A stretch of DNA of 64,000 nucleotides, from contig NZ_JBHVAL010000017.1 in NCBI RefSeq assembly GCF_042667405.1, positions 44,757-108,756 of the forward strand, in the 5' to 3' direction. The translations under genes and the position numbers were made by a program. The notes under the pieces are model-generated. The model did no database searches and was not told the DNA's origin. It saw only the letters and a list, made by a program, of their open reading frames with translations. Shown in pieces: positions 49,284-57,180 of this stretch. Within the stretch, counting starts at the first letter, position 1; each line of letters opens with the position of its first letter. The stretch comes from Arthrobacter sp042667405. GTDB taxonomy: Bacteria > Actinomycetota > Actinomycetes > Actinomycetales > Micrococcaceae.

Positions 49284-50045
49284 CTACGCGATCTGCCGCT
49301 TATAGGCCGCCGTCGCGAAGGCATAAGCGACGACGAGGATCCCAAGGCACCAGGCCAGAGCCACCCAGATGTCGCTTCCCGCCGGCTGCTGGGCGAACAG
49401 ATCCTGGATGGTGTTCACGATCGAGGTGACGGGCTGGTTTTCCGCGAACCAGCGGACCGGTCCCGGCATGGTGTCCGTCGGGACGAAGGCCGAACTGATG
49501 AACGGCAGGAAGATCAGCGGGTAGGAGAACCCTCCCGCGCCATCCACCGACTTCGCCGAAAGGCCGGCGATGATGGCGATCCACGTCAGCGCCAGGGTAA
49601 ACAACGTCAGGATTCCAGCGACGGCCAGCCAGTCCAGCACATTCGCGGAGGTCCGGAACCCCATGAGCAGCGCAACCCCCACGATGATCACCAGCGATAG
49701 TCCGTTGGCTACCAGCGACGTCAGGACGTGGGCCCACAACACAGAAGAGCGGGCGATGGGCATGGACTGGAACCGCTCGAAGATGCCGCTTTGCATGTCC
49801 GTGAAAAGCCGGACCGCGGTGTAGGCGATGCCCGAGGCGATAGCGATCAACATGATGCCCGGGAGCAGGTAGTTGACGTAGTTTTCGGTGTCGGTCCTGA
49901 TGGCGCCTCCGAACACGTAGACGAACAAGAGCATCAGGGCGATCGGTGTGATCGCGGTGGTGATGATGGTGTCCACGCTCCTGAAGATGTGCCGCATGGA
50001 GCGGCCCAGCAGGACTGAGGTGTCTGCGAAGAAGTGGGTGTTCAT
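49284..50045 (-). CDS. ABC exporter permease, DrrB/ABC-2 type
   Basis: A 253-aa membrane protein of the ABC-2 family. DTSVLLGRSMRHIFRSVDTI is the amphipathic start, followed by six helices including ALMLLFVYVFGGAIRTDTEN and YVNYLLPGIMLIAIASGIAY. FISSAFVPTDTMPGPVRWFA and NQPVTSIVNTIQDLF match the daunorubicin-resistance DrrB group. It exports drugs or lipids with the upstream ATPase, whose stop it overlaps by 4 bp. Confidence 0.9.
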   Translation of the reverse strand: MNTHFFADTSVLLGRSMRHIFRSVDTIITTAITPIALMLLFVYVFGGAIRTDTENYVNYLLPGIMLIAIASGIAYTAVRLFTDMQSGIFERFQSMPIARSSVLWAHVLTSLVANGLSLVIIVGVALLMGFRTSANVLDWLAVAGILTLFTLALTWIAIIAGLSAKSVDGAGGFSYPLIFLPFISSAFVPTDTMPGPVRWFAENQPVTSIVNTIQDLFAQQPAGSDIWVALAWCLGILVVAYAFATAAYKRQIA

Positions 50046-50824
50046 GACCTGTCCTTTACTGGTTCGGAGCCGGAGTTAGTTCCTACAAGTGCCAGGAAGA
50101 TGTCCTCCAGGGTTGGCTGCTTTTCCACGTATTCCACCTTGGCCGGCGGCAGGAGCTGCTTCAGTTCACCGAGCGTGCCGTTGGCGATGATGCGTCCTTC
50201 GTGAAGGATGGCTATGCGGTCTGCCAACTGCTCTGCCTCGTCCAGGTACTGGGTGGTGAGCAGCACCGTAGTTCCCTTGTTGGCGAGGTTCTTGACGATC
50301 TGCCACACCTCAATGCGGGCTTCCGGGTCGAGCCCGGTGGTGGGTTCGTCCAGGAAGATCACCTTCGGGTTGCCGATCAGACTCATGGCGATGTCCAGGC
50401 GCCGCCTCATGCCGCCGGAGTACGTCGCCACCTTGCGGGACCCGGCGTCGCTGAGGCTGAATTGCGCCAGCAGTTCGTCCGCGATCCCGGCCGGGTTCTT
50501 CAGGTGGCGCAGTTTGGCCACCAGGATGAGGTTCTCCTTGCCGCTGAGGACCTCATCCACTGCGGCGAACTGCCCGGTCAGGCTGATGGATTGCCTCACC
50601 TGCAGCGGTTCGGACGCGACGTCGAAACCGTCGACGGCGGCCTGACCGCCGTCGGCTGTCAGCAGCGTCGACAGGATCTTCACCATGGTGGTTTTCCCCG
50701 CGCCGTTGGATCCGAGGAGGGCGAAAATGCTGCCTGTCGCTACCTCGAAATCAACGCCCTTGAGTACATGAAGATCCTTGTAGGACTTTTCAATACCCTT
50801 TACCTGGATTGCCGCAGCAGTCAT
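50042..50824 (-). CDS. ABC exporter ATP-binding protein, DrrA type
   Basis: A 260-aa ATPase. FALLGSNGAGKTTMVKILST is Walker A, TYSGGMRRRLDIAMSL the signature, VIFLDEPTTGLDPEAR Walker B. ADRIAILHEGRIIANGTLGE follows; the C-terminal tail PTLEDIFLALVGTN is typical of DrrA-like exporters. It powers the DrrB-type permease. ATGA overlaps link it to both neighbouring genes. Confidence 0.93.
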   Translation of the reverse strand: MTAAAIQVKGIEKSYKDLHVLKGVDFEVATGSIFALLGSNGAGKTTMVKILSTLLTADGGQAAVDGFDVASEPLQVRQSISLTGQFAAVDEVLSGKENLILVAKLRHLKNPAGIADELLAQFSLSDAGSRKVATYSGGMRRRLDIAMSLIGNPKVIFLDEPTTGLDPEARIEVWQIVKNLANKGTTVLLTTQYLDEAEQLADRIAILHEGRIIANGTLGELKQLLPPAKVEYVEKQPTLEDIFLALVGTNSGSEPVKDRS

Positions 50825-51186
50825 GATTCCGCTTCCTTCGCTTTGTCTATGGCCTTGTTGAGGCGCTCGCGTTCCTTGTCGATCCAGCGTTTGCCGCCGT
50901 AGGCCTGGGCGAAGGTTTCAGCGAATTCGATGGGGTCATCACCGACGATCGCGCTTACCGGAGTGCCGTCCACAGCGGCGCGTTCCCAGAGGTCGGCCAG
51001 GTCCGTGAACATCTGCACCATGGTGTCGCCCTCGGTAACGCCGCCGTAGTACATCAGGTAGCGGTTGAAGGCGGTTGCTACGGTGAGGTACGGCTCGGGC
51101 AGGGCATCCAGCCGCGCCTTTGCCTGCTTGTACTGCTTCTTCTGCTCGAGTGATCCGGTGACCAGTTCGATCCATTTGGCTGCCAT
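50821..51186 (-). CDS. DUF1048-domain protein
   Basis: A 121-aa helical protein of the DUF1048 family, found between PadR regulators and drug exporters. WIELVTGSLEQKKQYKQAKA and LDALPEPYLTVATAFNRYLM are the conserved helices. The function is unknown. It starts 1 bp after the PadR gene ends, and its stop overlaps the ATPase start by 4 bp, so it is part of the operon. Confidence 0.88.
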   Translation of the reverse strand: MAAKWIELVTGSLEQKKQYKQAKARLDALPEPYLTVATAFNRYLMYYGGVTEGDTMVQMFTDLADLWERAAVDGTPVSAIVGDDPIEFAETFAQAYGGKRWIDKERERLNKAIDKAKEAES

Positions 51187-51187
51187 G

Positions 51188-51517
51188 TCAGTTTCCTTCC
51201 TTGCGGAGTTGTTCCAGCCGTTCGGACAGGAAGCTCCAGGTGTTCCAGAATTCGTTCAGTTCTTTTTTGCCTTGGGTGTTGAGCGTGTACACCTTGCGGG
51301 GCGGACCCTTTTCGGATGGCCGCTTCTCGACGTCCACCAGTCCTTTTTGTTCGATCCGGACCAGCAACGCGTACACGGTGCCTTCGGCGATCTCGGTGAA
51401 GCCCTGTTCCCGGAGCAGCGTGGTGATTTCGTATCCGTACGCTGCCTTTCCGGTCAGCAGGGCCAGCACGATGCCCTCCAAAGTGCCTTTGAGCATCTCT
51501 GTCATTTGCTTGCCCAT
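51188..51517 (-). CDS. PadR-family transcriptional regulator
   Basis: A 109-aa regulator. LKGTLEGIVLALLTGKAAYG and EITTLLREQGFTEIAEGTVY are the winged helix start; LLVRIEQKGLVDVEKRPSEK and GPPRKVYTLNTQGKKELNEF complete the PadR fold. It heads an operon with DUF1048 and the ABC exporter and probably represses it until a drug or phenolic compound binds. A long inverted repeat lies upstream (51538-51594). AGGAGG precedes the ATG at 51517. Confidence 0.93.
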   Translation of the reverse strand: MGKQMTEMLKGTLEGIVLALLTGKAAYGYEITTLLREQGFTEIAEGTVYALLVRIEQKGLVDVEKRPSEKGPPRKVYTLNTQGKKELNEFWNTWSFLSERLEQLRKEGN

Positions 51518-51537
51518 CGGACACCTCCTTCACTACT

Positions 51538-51594
51538 CAGTATTGCTAGCTACCACTACATAGTAGAACTAGGTACCGGTACTTAGCAATACTG
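51538..51594. promoter_or_regulatory. large imperfect inverted repeat, candidate PadR operator
   Basis: Arms 51538-51554 (CAGTATTGCTAGCTACC) and 51578-51594 match at 15 of 17 positions, 23 nt apart. A small palindrome CTAC-AT-GTAG (51556-51567) lies within the spacer. The site is about 20 bp before the PadR gene and 27 bp before the divergent GNAT gene. Confidence 0.65.
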
Positions 51595-51620
51595 AATACT
51601 GAAGAATTTGGCATGCTGGG

Positions 51621-52127
51621 GTGGTGACTACGGAACCCGCCGCCTCGCCCACCTTGCTGACCGCCGCCGTCGACTCCAGGACGTTCAGCCTCCGCCCCGC
51701 CCGGAAGGGCGACCTGCCGCGCATCCTCGCGTTGCTCGTGGATGACCAGCTGGGCGCCACTCGGGAAAAAGCTGACGACCTGGCGCCGTACGAGCAGGCT
51801 TTTGACGCGATCGACGCCGACGCCGCGCACCTTTTGGTGGTGGGGGAACTGGGCGGCGAGGTAGTGGCCACTTTCCAGCTCAGCTACCTCCCGGGCCTGT
51901 CCCGCCGGGGATCCTGGCGTGCCCAGATCGAGGCTGTTCGCGTGTCCGACGCGCTGCGCGGACAGGGTGTCGGGGCGCTCATGATCCAGTGGGCCGTCGA
52001 TCAGGCGCGGGAGCGTGGCTGTTCGCTGGTTCAGCTCACTACTGACAAGTCCCGGGTCGCGGCGCACCGCTTCTACGAGCGGCTCGGTTTTGTCGCCAGC
52101 CACGAGGGCATGAAGCTCACCCTCTAA
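51621..52127 (+). CDS. GNAT-family N-acetyltransferase
   Basis: A 168-aa enzyme. SLRPARKGDLPRILALLVDD is the first strand and helix, RAQIEAVRVSDALRGQGVGA the acetyl-CoA loop (R-G-Q-G-V-G), and QLTTDKSRVAAHRFYERLGF the motif B typical of small-molecule acetylases. LVVGELGGEVVATFQLSYLP gives the central hairpin. The start is GTG at 51621 or 51624. Its promoter region is shared with the PadR operon. Confidence 0.88.
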   Translation: MVTTEPAASPTLLTAAVDSRTFSLRPARKGDLPRILALLVDDQLGATREKADDLAPYEQAFDAIDADAAHLLVVGELGGEVVATFQLSYLPGLSRRGSWRAQIEAVRVSDALRGQGVGALMIQWAVDQARERGCSLVQLTTDKSRVAAHRFYERLGFVASHEGMKLTL

Positions 52128-52213
52128 CCTCCCCGGCCCAACTAGGTGACAGCAAACGTCGCAATGAGTGCCCATTGGGACATGTGCTGTTACCCAGTTG
52201 GGTGCAGTGGGCC

Positions 52214-52249
52214 TTGACTATTAGGGTTCCTAACTATTAGGCTACCTAA
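52214..52249 (+). promoter_or_regulatory. MarR-MFS promoter with twin operators
   Basis: TTAGG-GTT-CCTAA (52221-52233) and TTAGG-CTA-CCTAA (52237-52249) are identical-arm palindromes. TTGACT (52214-52219) is a -35 and TAGGCT (52238-52243), 18 bp later, a possible -10. Transcription would begin near 52250, essentially at the ATG (52252), so the mRNA may be leaderless. No Shine-Dalgarno exists here. The operators cover the promoter, implying autorepression. Confidence 0.75.
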
Positions 52250-52251
52250 AT

Positions 52252-52695
52252 ATGAACGATGGTTTCAGCCCCAGACTCATCGACCTCGCGCAGGAATTCC
52301 GTGAGGCCCTCCGGCTGGGTGTCTATATGTTCCGCCGTTTGGATCCGGAAGGCGACCTCACCGCCGCGCAGCTAAGCCTTCTTTCGATGATCGAGGGTGC
52401 CGGACTGCGAGTTGGCGACATCGCCAAGAACCTGGGCATCAAGGTCCCCAGCGCGACCGAGCAGATCATCAAGCTTGAGCGTGCCGGCCTGGTGACCCGG
52501 CAGCCCGACCCCGATGACTCCCGCGCGGTCCAAGTGGCCATCACCAAATCCGGGCATGCCGCCGTCGAATCCGCCAACCAGCGCCGCAACGCGATGGTGG
52601 CGGAGTTGCTGCAGGGCCTCCGCCCGGAGGAAGTGGACGCGCTGGCGGCGGCGCTTCCCGTCATCAGCAAAATCAACAGTTCGTTCCAGAACTAA
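52252..52695 (+). CDS. MarR-family transcriptional regulator
   Basis: A 147-aa regulator. LTAAQLSLLSMIEGAGLRVG, then DIAKNLGIKVPSATEQIIKL, form the winged helix; VTRQPDPDDSRAVQVAITKS is the wing with the D-x-R-x-x-x-V of the family. It represses the downstream MFS gene and itself through the two TTAGG-N3-CCTAA sites. No ribosome site precedes the ATG. Confidence 0.93.
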   Translation: MNDGFSPRLIDLAQEFREALRLGVYMFRRLDPEGDLTAAQLSLLSMIEGAGLRVGDIAKNLGIKVPSATEQIIKLERAGLVTRQPDPDDSRAVQVAITKSGHAAVESANQRRNAMVAELLQGLRPEEVDALAAALPVISKINSSFQN

Positions 52696-52727
52696 CCACC
52701 AGTCACGCACCAACAAGGAGCAATTGA

Positions 52728-53978
52728 ATGTCACGCCAGTTGGCTGACGCTTCAGCAAGCGCCGAAACAACCGCCGAAACAACCGTAGAAAACACCCTCG
52801 AAGCGGAGAAGGCTTCGTTCCTCAAGCAGCCCAAAGCAGTCTGGGCAACAGCCCTCGCCGCAGTCTTTGCCTTCATGGGCATTGGGCTGGTTGATCCGAT
52901 CCTCCCCGCGATTGCCAAGAACCTCCAGGCGTCCACCAGTGAAGTGTCGTTGCTGTTCACCAGCTACTTCCTGGTGACGGCCATAGCGATGCTCATCAGC
53001 GGCTTCGTGTCTTCCAGGATCGGCGGGAAGAAGACGCTCCTCATCGGCCTGGCGATCATTGTGGTCTTTGCATCGTTGTCCGGTCTTTCCGGGAGTGTCG
53101 AACAGCTTGTGGGCTTCCGCGCAGGGTGGGGCCTCGGAAACGCGCTGTTCGTTGCAACAGCCTTGGCCGTGATTGTCGGTGTGGCAAGCGGCGGAACGGG
53201 CACCGCGATCATCCTCTATGAAGCTGCTCTCGGCCTTGGCATTTCGCTCGGGCCGCTGCTTGGCGCCCTTCTTGGCGGGTGGCAGTGGCGCGCACCGTTC
53301 TTCGGCACTGCGGTCCTGATGGCCATCGCGTTCATAGCCCTGTTGGCGTTGCTCCCGAAGACACCCGCGCCCGCCAGGAAGTCCCGGCTCCGGGATCCGC
53401 TTCTGGCCCTTGGACACAAAGGCCTCCGCACCACGGCTGCCAGCGCCCTCTTCTATAACTACGGCTTCTTCACCATCCTGGCCTTCACGCCTTTCATCCT
53501 TGGCATGGATGCCTACGGCATCGGCGGAGTCTTCTTCGGCTGGGGCGTGGCTGTGGCTGTGTTCTCGGTGTTCGTTGCGCCCGTGCTGCAGAAGCGCTTT
53601 GGTGCAGTGAAGGTCCTGGCCGGCACTCTGGCCGTCCTCATGCTCGACTTGATTGGGCTGGGACTGGCCGCGGGGCACTCGGTGCCTGCCGTCGTCGTGC
53701 TGGTGATCGTGGCCGGCGCCCTCCTGGGCATCAACAACACGGTGTACACGGAACTGGCCATGGGCGTTTCCGACTCGCCGCGTCCGGTTGCTTCCGCCGG
53801 TTATAACTTTGTCCGCTGGATGGGCGGCGCGCTTGCTCCCTTCGCCGCCGCGCAGCTCGGCGAGCATTTCGGGCCGCAGGTGCCGTTCTTTGCAGGCGCC
53901 GTTGCCATGGTGATCGCCATCCTCATCGCCTTCGGGGGTCGGAAGTTCCTGTCGTCCCACGAACCGCACCTGGTGTAG
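52728..53978 (+). CDS. MFS multidrug or sugar efflux transporter
   Basis: A 416-aa 12-helix MFS protein. Helix 1 is preceded by KAVWATALAAVFAFMGIGLV with DPILPAIAKNLQAS after it (a common drug-H+ antiporter start). RIGGKKTLLIGLAIIVVFAS is the loop 2-3 motif A. Helices 5 contain the antiporter-type G-P-x-L-G pattern (ISLGPLLGALLGGWQWRAPF). It exports toxic compounds and is co-transcribed with the MarR gene 32 bp upstream, which has AAGGAGC before its start. Confidence 0.9.
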   Translation: MSRQLADASASAETTAETTVENTLEAEKASFLKQPKAVWATALAAVFAFMGIGLVDPILPAIAKNLQASTSEVSLLFTSYFLVTAIAMLISGFVSSRIGGKKTLLIGLAIIVVFASLSGLSGSVEQLVGFRAGWGLGNALFVATALAVIVGVASGGTGTAIILYEAALGLGISLGPLLGALLGGWQWRAPFFGTAVLMAIAFIALLALLPKTPAPARKSRLRDPLLALGHKGLRTTAASALFYNYGFFTILAFTPFILGMDAYGIGGVFFGWGVAVAVFSVFVAPVLQKRFGAVKVLAGTLAVLMLDLIGLGLAAGHSVPAVVVLVIVAGALLGINNTVYTELAMGVSDSPRPVASAGYNFVRWMGGALAPFAAAQLGEHFGPQVPFFAGAVAMVIAILIAFGGRKFLSSHEPHLV

Positions 53979-53992
53979 CACTCACAAACAAT

Positions 53993-54023
53993 GAAGCCCG
54001 GCGGATCGCATCCGCCGGGCTTC
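53993..54023. terminator. terminator between MFS and sugar porter genes
   Basis: A 14-bp perfect stem (GAAGCCCGGCGGAT at 53993-54006 against 54010-54023), CGC loop, followed by TTTG on the + strand. It serves both converging genes. Confidence 0.85.
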
Positions 54024-54031
54024 TTTGTGCG

Positions 54032-55504
54032 CTATTTGCCGTCGTTCGAGGTGACCGGCAACGGCGCCACCGGTGCGCCCTTGGGAACGAACAGGGTTTC
54101 GGCCTGCTCCAGGGACATGCCGTTCGTTTCGGGAACCTTGAACATCACAAAGAAGAACGACGCCGCCGCGAACGCCGCGTACATGGCATACGTCAGGGGC
54201 AGCGAACCAGCCGCCATGATCGGGAAACTCAAGGTGATGGCAAAGTTGGCGATCCACTGTGCAGCGGCGGCCAGGCCAAGGGCGCGTGCGCGGATGCGCG
54301 ACGGGAAGATCTCACCCAACAGCACCCACACCAGCGGACCCCACGAGGCACCAAAGCTGATCACAAACACGTTGGCCGCAACCAGGGCGATGGGTCCCCA
54401 CGCGCCGGGAAGAGTGATGTCCGGACCTGAGCCTTGAGCTGAGGAGAAGGCCAGGGCCATCACGCCAAGCGATACTGCCATGCCGATGGAGCCGGTGAGC
54501 AGGATGGGCCGGCGTCCAATCCGGTCCACCAGTGCGATGGCCACCAACGTCACCAGGATGTTGGTGACGGACGTGGCAACTGAGATGGTCAGGGAGTCCT
54601 TTTCCTGGAAGCCGACAGCCTTCCACAGCGTGGTGGAGTAATAGAAGATGACGTTGATGCCCACAAACTGCTGCAGCACGGACAGGATGATGCCGATCCA
54701 CACAACAGGCAACAGGCCGAAGCGGTTTCCACGCAGGGAGCCCTTCTTGGTGGAGAGCTTTTCCTCCTGGATGGATTCACGGATTTCGCGGATGTGGCGG
54801 TCGATGTCATCGCCCGGGATGAGCCTGGTGAAGATGGTGCGGGCCTGGTCTTCCTTGCCGTTGAGCACCAGGAAGTGCGGCGATTCGGGCAGGCGGAAAG
54901 CGATCCAACCATAGACGGCAGCGGGAAGTGCGCAGGCGATGAACATCCACCGCCACGCTTCAATGCCCAGCCACAGGGTTTCACCGGCACCGCCGGCCGA
55001 GTTTGCCAGGACCGCGTCGGAGAGCAACGCGGCAAAAATACCCGTGGTGATGGCCAGCTGCTGGAGCGACGCCAAGCGGCCGCGGACGTGCCTCGGGGAG
55101 ATTTCCGAGATGTAGGCGGGGGCAATCACGGACGCCAGGCCGATGCCGAGGCCGCCCACCAAGCGCCAGAAGATGAGGTCCCAGACGCTGAAGGCCAGGC
55201 CGGTTCCGATGGCGCTCACCAGAAAGAGCAGCGCGCCGATTTTCATCGCGGGGATGCGGCCGTACCGGTCGGCAACTTTGCCGGCCAGGTAGGCACCCAC
55301 GGCACAGCCGAGCAGTGCGACAGCAACCGCGAATCCGGTGAGTGCCTCGCTCATGACGAATTCGCTGGCCATGGCATCCACGGCACCGTTGACCACGGAT
55401 GAATCAAAGCCGAACAGGAAACCACCCACTGCGCCGGCCACAGCGAGGCCGATCACCTTCCGGGAAACGTGGGGCGCGCCTGCTTCGGTGCTGGGACTGG
55501 ACAT
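54032..55504 (-). CDS. sugar porter family MFS transporter
   Basis: A 490-aa 12-helix symporter. GGFLFGFDSSVVNGAVDAMA is the helix 1 motif, GRIPAMKIGALLFLVSAIGT the loop with the G-R-x-x family sign, APAYISEISPRHVRGRLASL the PxxxSE(I/L) motif, PESPHFLVLNGKEDQ the PESPRxL motif and QQFVGINVIFYYST the QQ(L/F)xGIN in helix 7. VPETNGMSLEQAE is the closing PETKG-type motif. It imports a hexose, inositol or pentose with protons. Monocistronic. Confidence 0.92.
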   Translation of the reverse strand: MSSPSTEAGAPHVSRKVIGLAVAGAVGGFLFGFDSSVVNGAVDAMASEFVMSEALTGFAVAVALLGCAVGAYLAGKVADRYGRIPAMKIGALLFLVSAIGTGLAFSVWDLIFWRLVGGLGIGLASVIAPAYISEISPRHVRGRLASLQQLAITTGIFAALLSDAVLANSAGGAGETLWLGIEAWRWMFIACALPAAVYGWIAFRLPESPHFLVLNGKEDQARTIFTRLIPGDDIDRHIREIRESIQEEKLSTKKGSLRGNRFGLLPVVWIGIILSVLQQFVGINVIFYYSTTLWKAVGFQEKDSLTISVATSVTNILVTLVAIALVDRIGRRPILLTGSIGMAVSLGVMALAFSSAQGSGPDITLPGAWGPIALVAANVFVISFGASWGPLVWVLLGEIFPSRIRARALGLAAAAQWIANFAITLSFPIMAAGSLPLTYAMYAAFAAASFFFVMFKVPETNGMSLEQAETLFVPKGAPVAPLPVTSNDGK

Positions 55505-55753
55505 GGGTCTCCCTTGGGAAATGTGTTTGGGGCTGCGATGCGTGTCGTCGTCGGCTGTTCCGACGGGGACGCCGGTGCACTCGCGCTACACAGTGTGGCA
55601 CGTCATATCCGCCAAGTTCCAGTCAAGTGATGGACGTGACATGCATTTACTTTCTTAACCCAAAAGGCGCTGGCTGTGCCCTGAACGTTCCCTGGGAGTC
55701 AATTCCGCCCGCCAGTAAGCATGAATAGACCCGCTTGAATCCACTTATTGAAC
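55505..55753. other. intergenic leader of the sugar porter, no gene seen
   Basis: This 249-bp stretch between the sugar porter start (55504) and the hutF terminator contains the porter promoter and little else. The T/A-rich patch TTTACTTTCTTAACC near 55645 is a plausible promoter element region. No open frame with a ribosome site or RNA gene fits. Confidence 0.5.
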
Positions 55754-55817
55754 GCAAAGCACGACGGCGGCCCTTGAGTCAGGTGCCAAACGACAGGGCC
55801 GCCGTCGGACGCTTTGC
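55754..55817 (-). terminator. two-part terminator after hutF
   Basis: GACGGCGGCCCT (55763-55774) pairs with AGGGCCGCCGTC (55795-55806), loop 20 nt, and an outer GCAAAGC (55754-55760) pairs with GCTTTGC (55811-55817). It starts 17 bp past the hutF stop and shares the CACGACGGCGG core with other terminators here. Confidence 0.75.
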
Positions 55818-55833
55818 AACCGCGGAAGCGGAG

Positions 55834-57180
55834 CTACGAGAGCTCCTTCAGCGCCTCCGCCAGCAGCTTTCCCGGTTCCCCTAGCCGGGTGTGAAGGCCT
55901 CGCTCGGCAAGCAGTTCGCCGCCGATGACGACCTCGGTGACGTCGCTGGCTGTTGCGCTGAACGCCAGCTGCAGGGGACGGGACCCGGCGGTGCGGGTTG
56001 ACGTGGGGTCGACAACCATGAGGTCACAGACGCTGCCCACTTCAAGTGCTGATGCCACGGGCGTGGCCATGGATCGGGACGCCCCGCCAGTCGCTGCCTG
56101 CAGCAGTTCCTGCGGCCTAAACCGGCCGCGCTGGCCGCTGCCCAACCGCTCCCCGTGCTCAAGCGTGCGCATTTCGACCCAGGGGTCGATCACGGCGTGC
56201 TGGTCGGTACCGAGGGCGATGGTCGCTCCTGCGTCCGAAAGTTCCCTGGCCGGGCCGATCCCGTCCGCGAGGTCGGCTTCGGTGCTGGGGCACATCACAA
56301 CCGTGGTCGCGGCTTGTCCGAGCGCAGCGATGTCGTCCTGGGTCAAGTGGGTGGAGTGGACGGCTGAGAGCCTGCTGCCCAGGAGTCCGTGGCGTGCCAG
56401 GAGGCCAGTCGGCGTGGTGCCGTACGCCTCGAGGCAGGCCGTGTTCTCGGCGGGTTGCTCGCTCAGGTGGATGTGAAGGGGAATGTCCGCGGGCAACTGC
56501 GCAGCGACAACCTTCAGGTCCTCTTCAGGGACGGCCCGAACCGAGTGGAGGGCAGCTCCGACACTCACACGGTCGGCCGGAAAGCGTCCGGCAATGGCGG
56601 TTCGCAATGAGGCGAGGCGGCGAAGCCAGGCGTGCACGTCCGCGTCGCCGAACCGTGCTTGCTCGGCGCTGAGGGGTGACCCTATTCCGCCGGCCAGGTA
56701 CAGGGTGTCCAAGAGGGTGAGCCGGATGCCGGCGGACCTTGCCGCACGGGCCAGCGCCAGCTCCATGGCATGCTCTTCCGGATAGGGGGCGCCGCCTGGT
56801 TGGTGGTGGACGTAGTGGAACTCCGCGACGCTGCTGAACCCGCTGACAACCATCTCAGCGAAAACGGCGGTTGCAAGCTTCTCGTACTTTTCCGGGGTCA
56901 GCTCCGAAGCGCTCGTGTACATCTGCTCGCGCCACACCCAAAAGTCTCCGCGTCCCTCATGGGTCCGGCCGCGCAGAACCCTATGGAAAGCGTGCGAGTG
57001 GGCGTTGGCCGCGGCGGGAAAGGTGATCCCCTCCAGCTTCGTGTCCCCGGGTTGGAGCGTGGCGCCGGGAGCGACGCTGGTGATCCGGCCGTCCTTCGTT
57101 TCCAGACGGACTCCGGACGCGGCCTCGGGAACCCCGCTGTTGGAGGCGACAATCGCGGTTTCGCACCAGAATGTGCTCAC
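55834..57180 (-). CDS. hutF: formimidoylglutamate deiminase
   Basis: A 448-aa amidohydrolase-superfamily enzyme that converts N-formimidoyl-L-glutamate to N-formylglutamate and ammonia, the HutF branch of histidine breakdown. FPAAANAHSHAFHRVLRGRT is the H-x-H metal site with the HAFHR of HutF. FWVWREQMYTSASELTPEKY and VAEFHYVHHQPGGAPYPEEH are family-specific; HLSEQPAENTACLEAYGTTP has the catalytic His and Glu, and ALGTDQHAVIDPWVEMRTLE the final Asp. The GTG start overlaps the amidohydrolase stop by 4 bp (GTGA). Confidence 0.95.
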   Translation of the reverse strand: MSTFWCETAIVASNSGVPEAASGVRLETKDGRITSVAPGATLQPGDTKLEGITFPAAANAHSHAFHRVLRGRTHEGRGDFWVWREQMYTSASELTPEKYEKLATAVFAEMVVSGFSSVAEFHYVHHQPGGAPYPEEHAMELALARAARSAGIRLTLLDTLYLAGGIGSPLSAEQARFGDADVHAWLRRLASLRTAIAGRFPADRVSVGAALHSVRAVPEEDLKVVAAQLPADIPLHIHLSEQPAENTACLEAYGTTPTGLLARHGLLGSRLSAVHSTHLTQDDIAALGQAATTVVMCPSTEADLADGIGPARELSDAGATIALGTDQHAVIDPWVEMRTLEHGERLGSGQRGRFRPQELLQAATGGASRSMATPVASALEVGSVCDLMVVDPTSTRTAGSRPLQLAFSATASDVTEVVIGGELLAERGLHTRLGEPGKLLAEALKELS

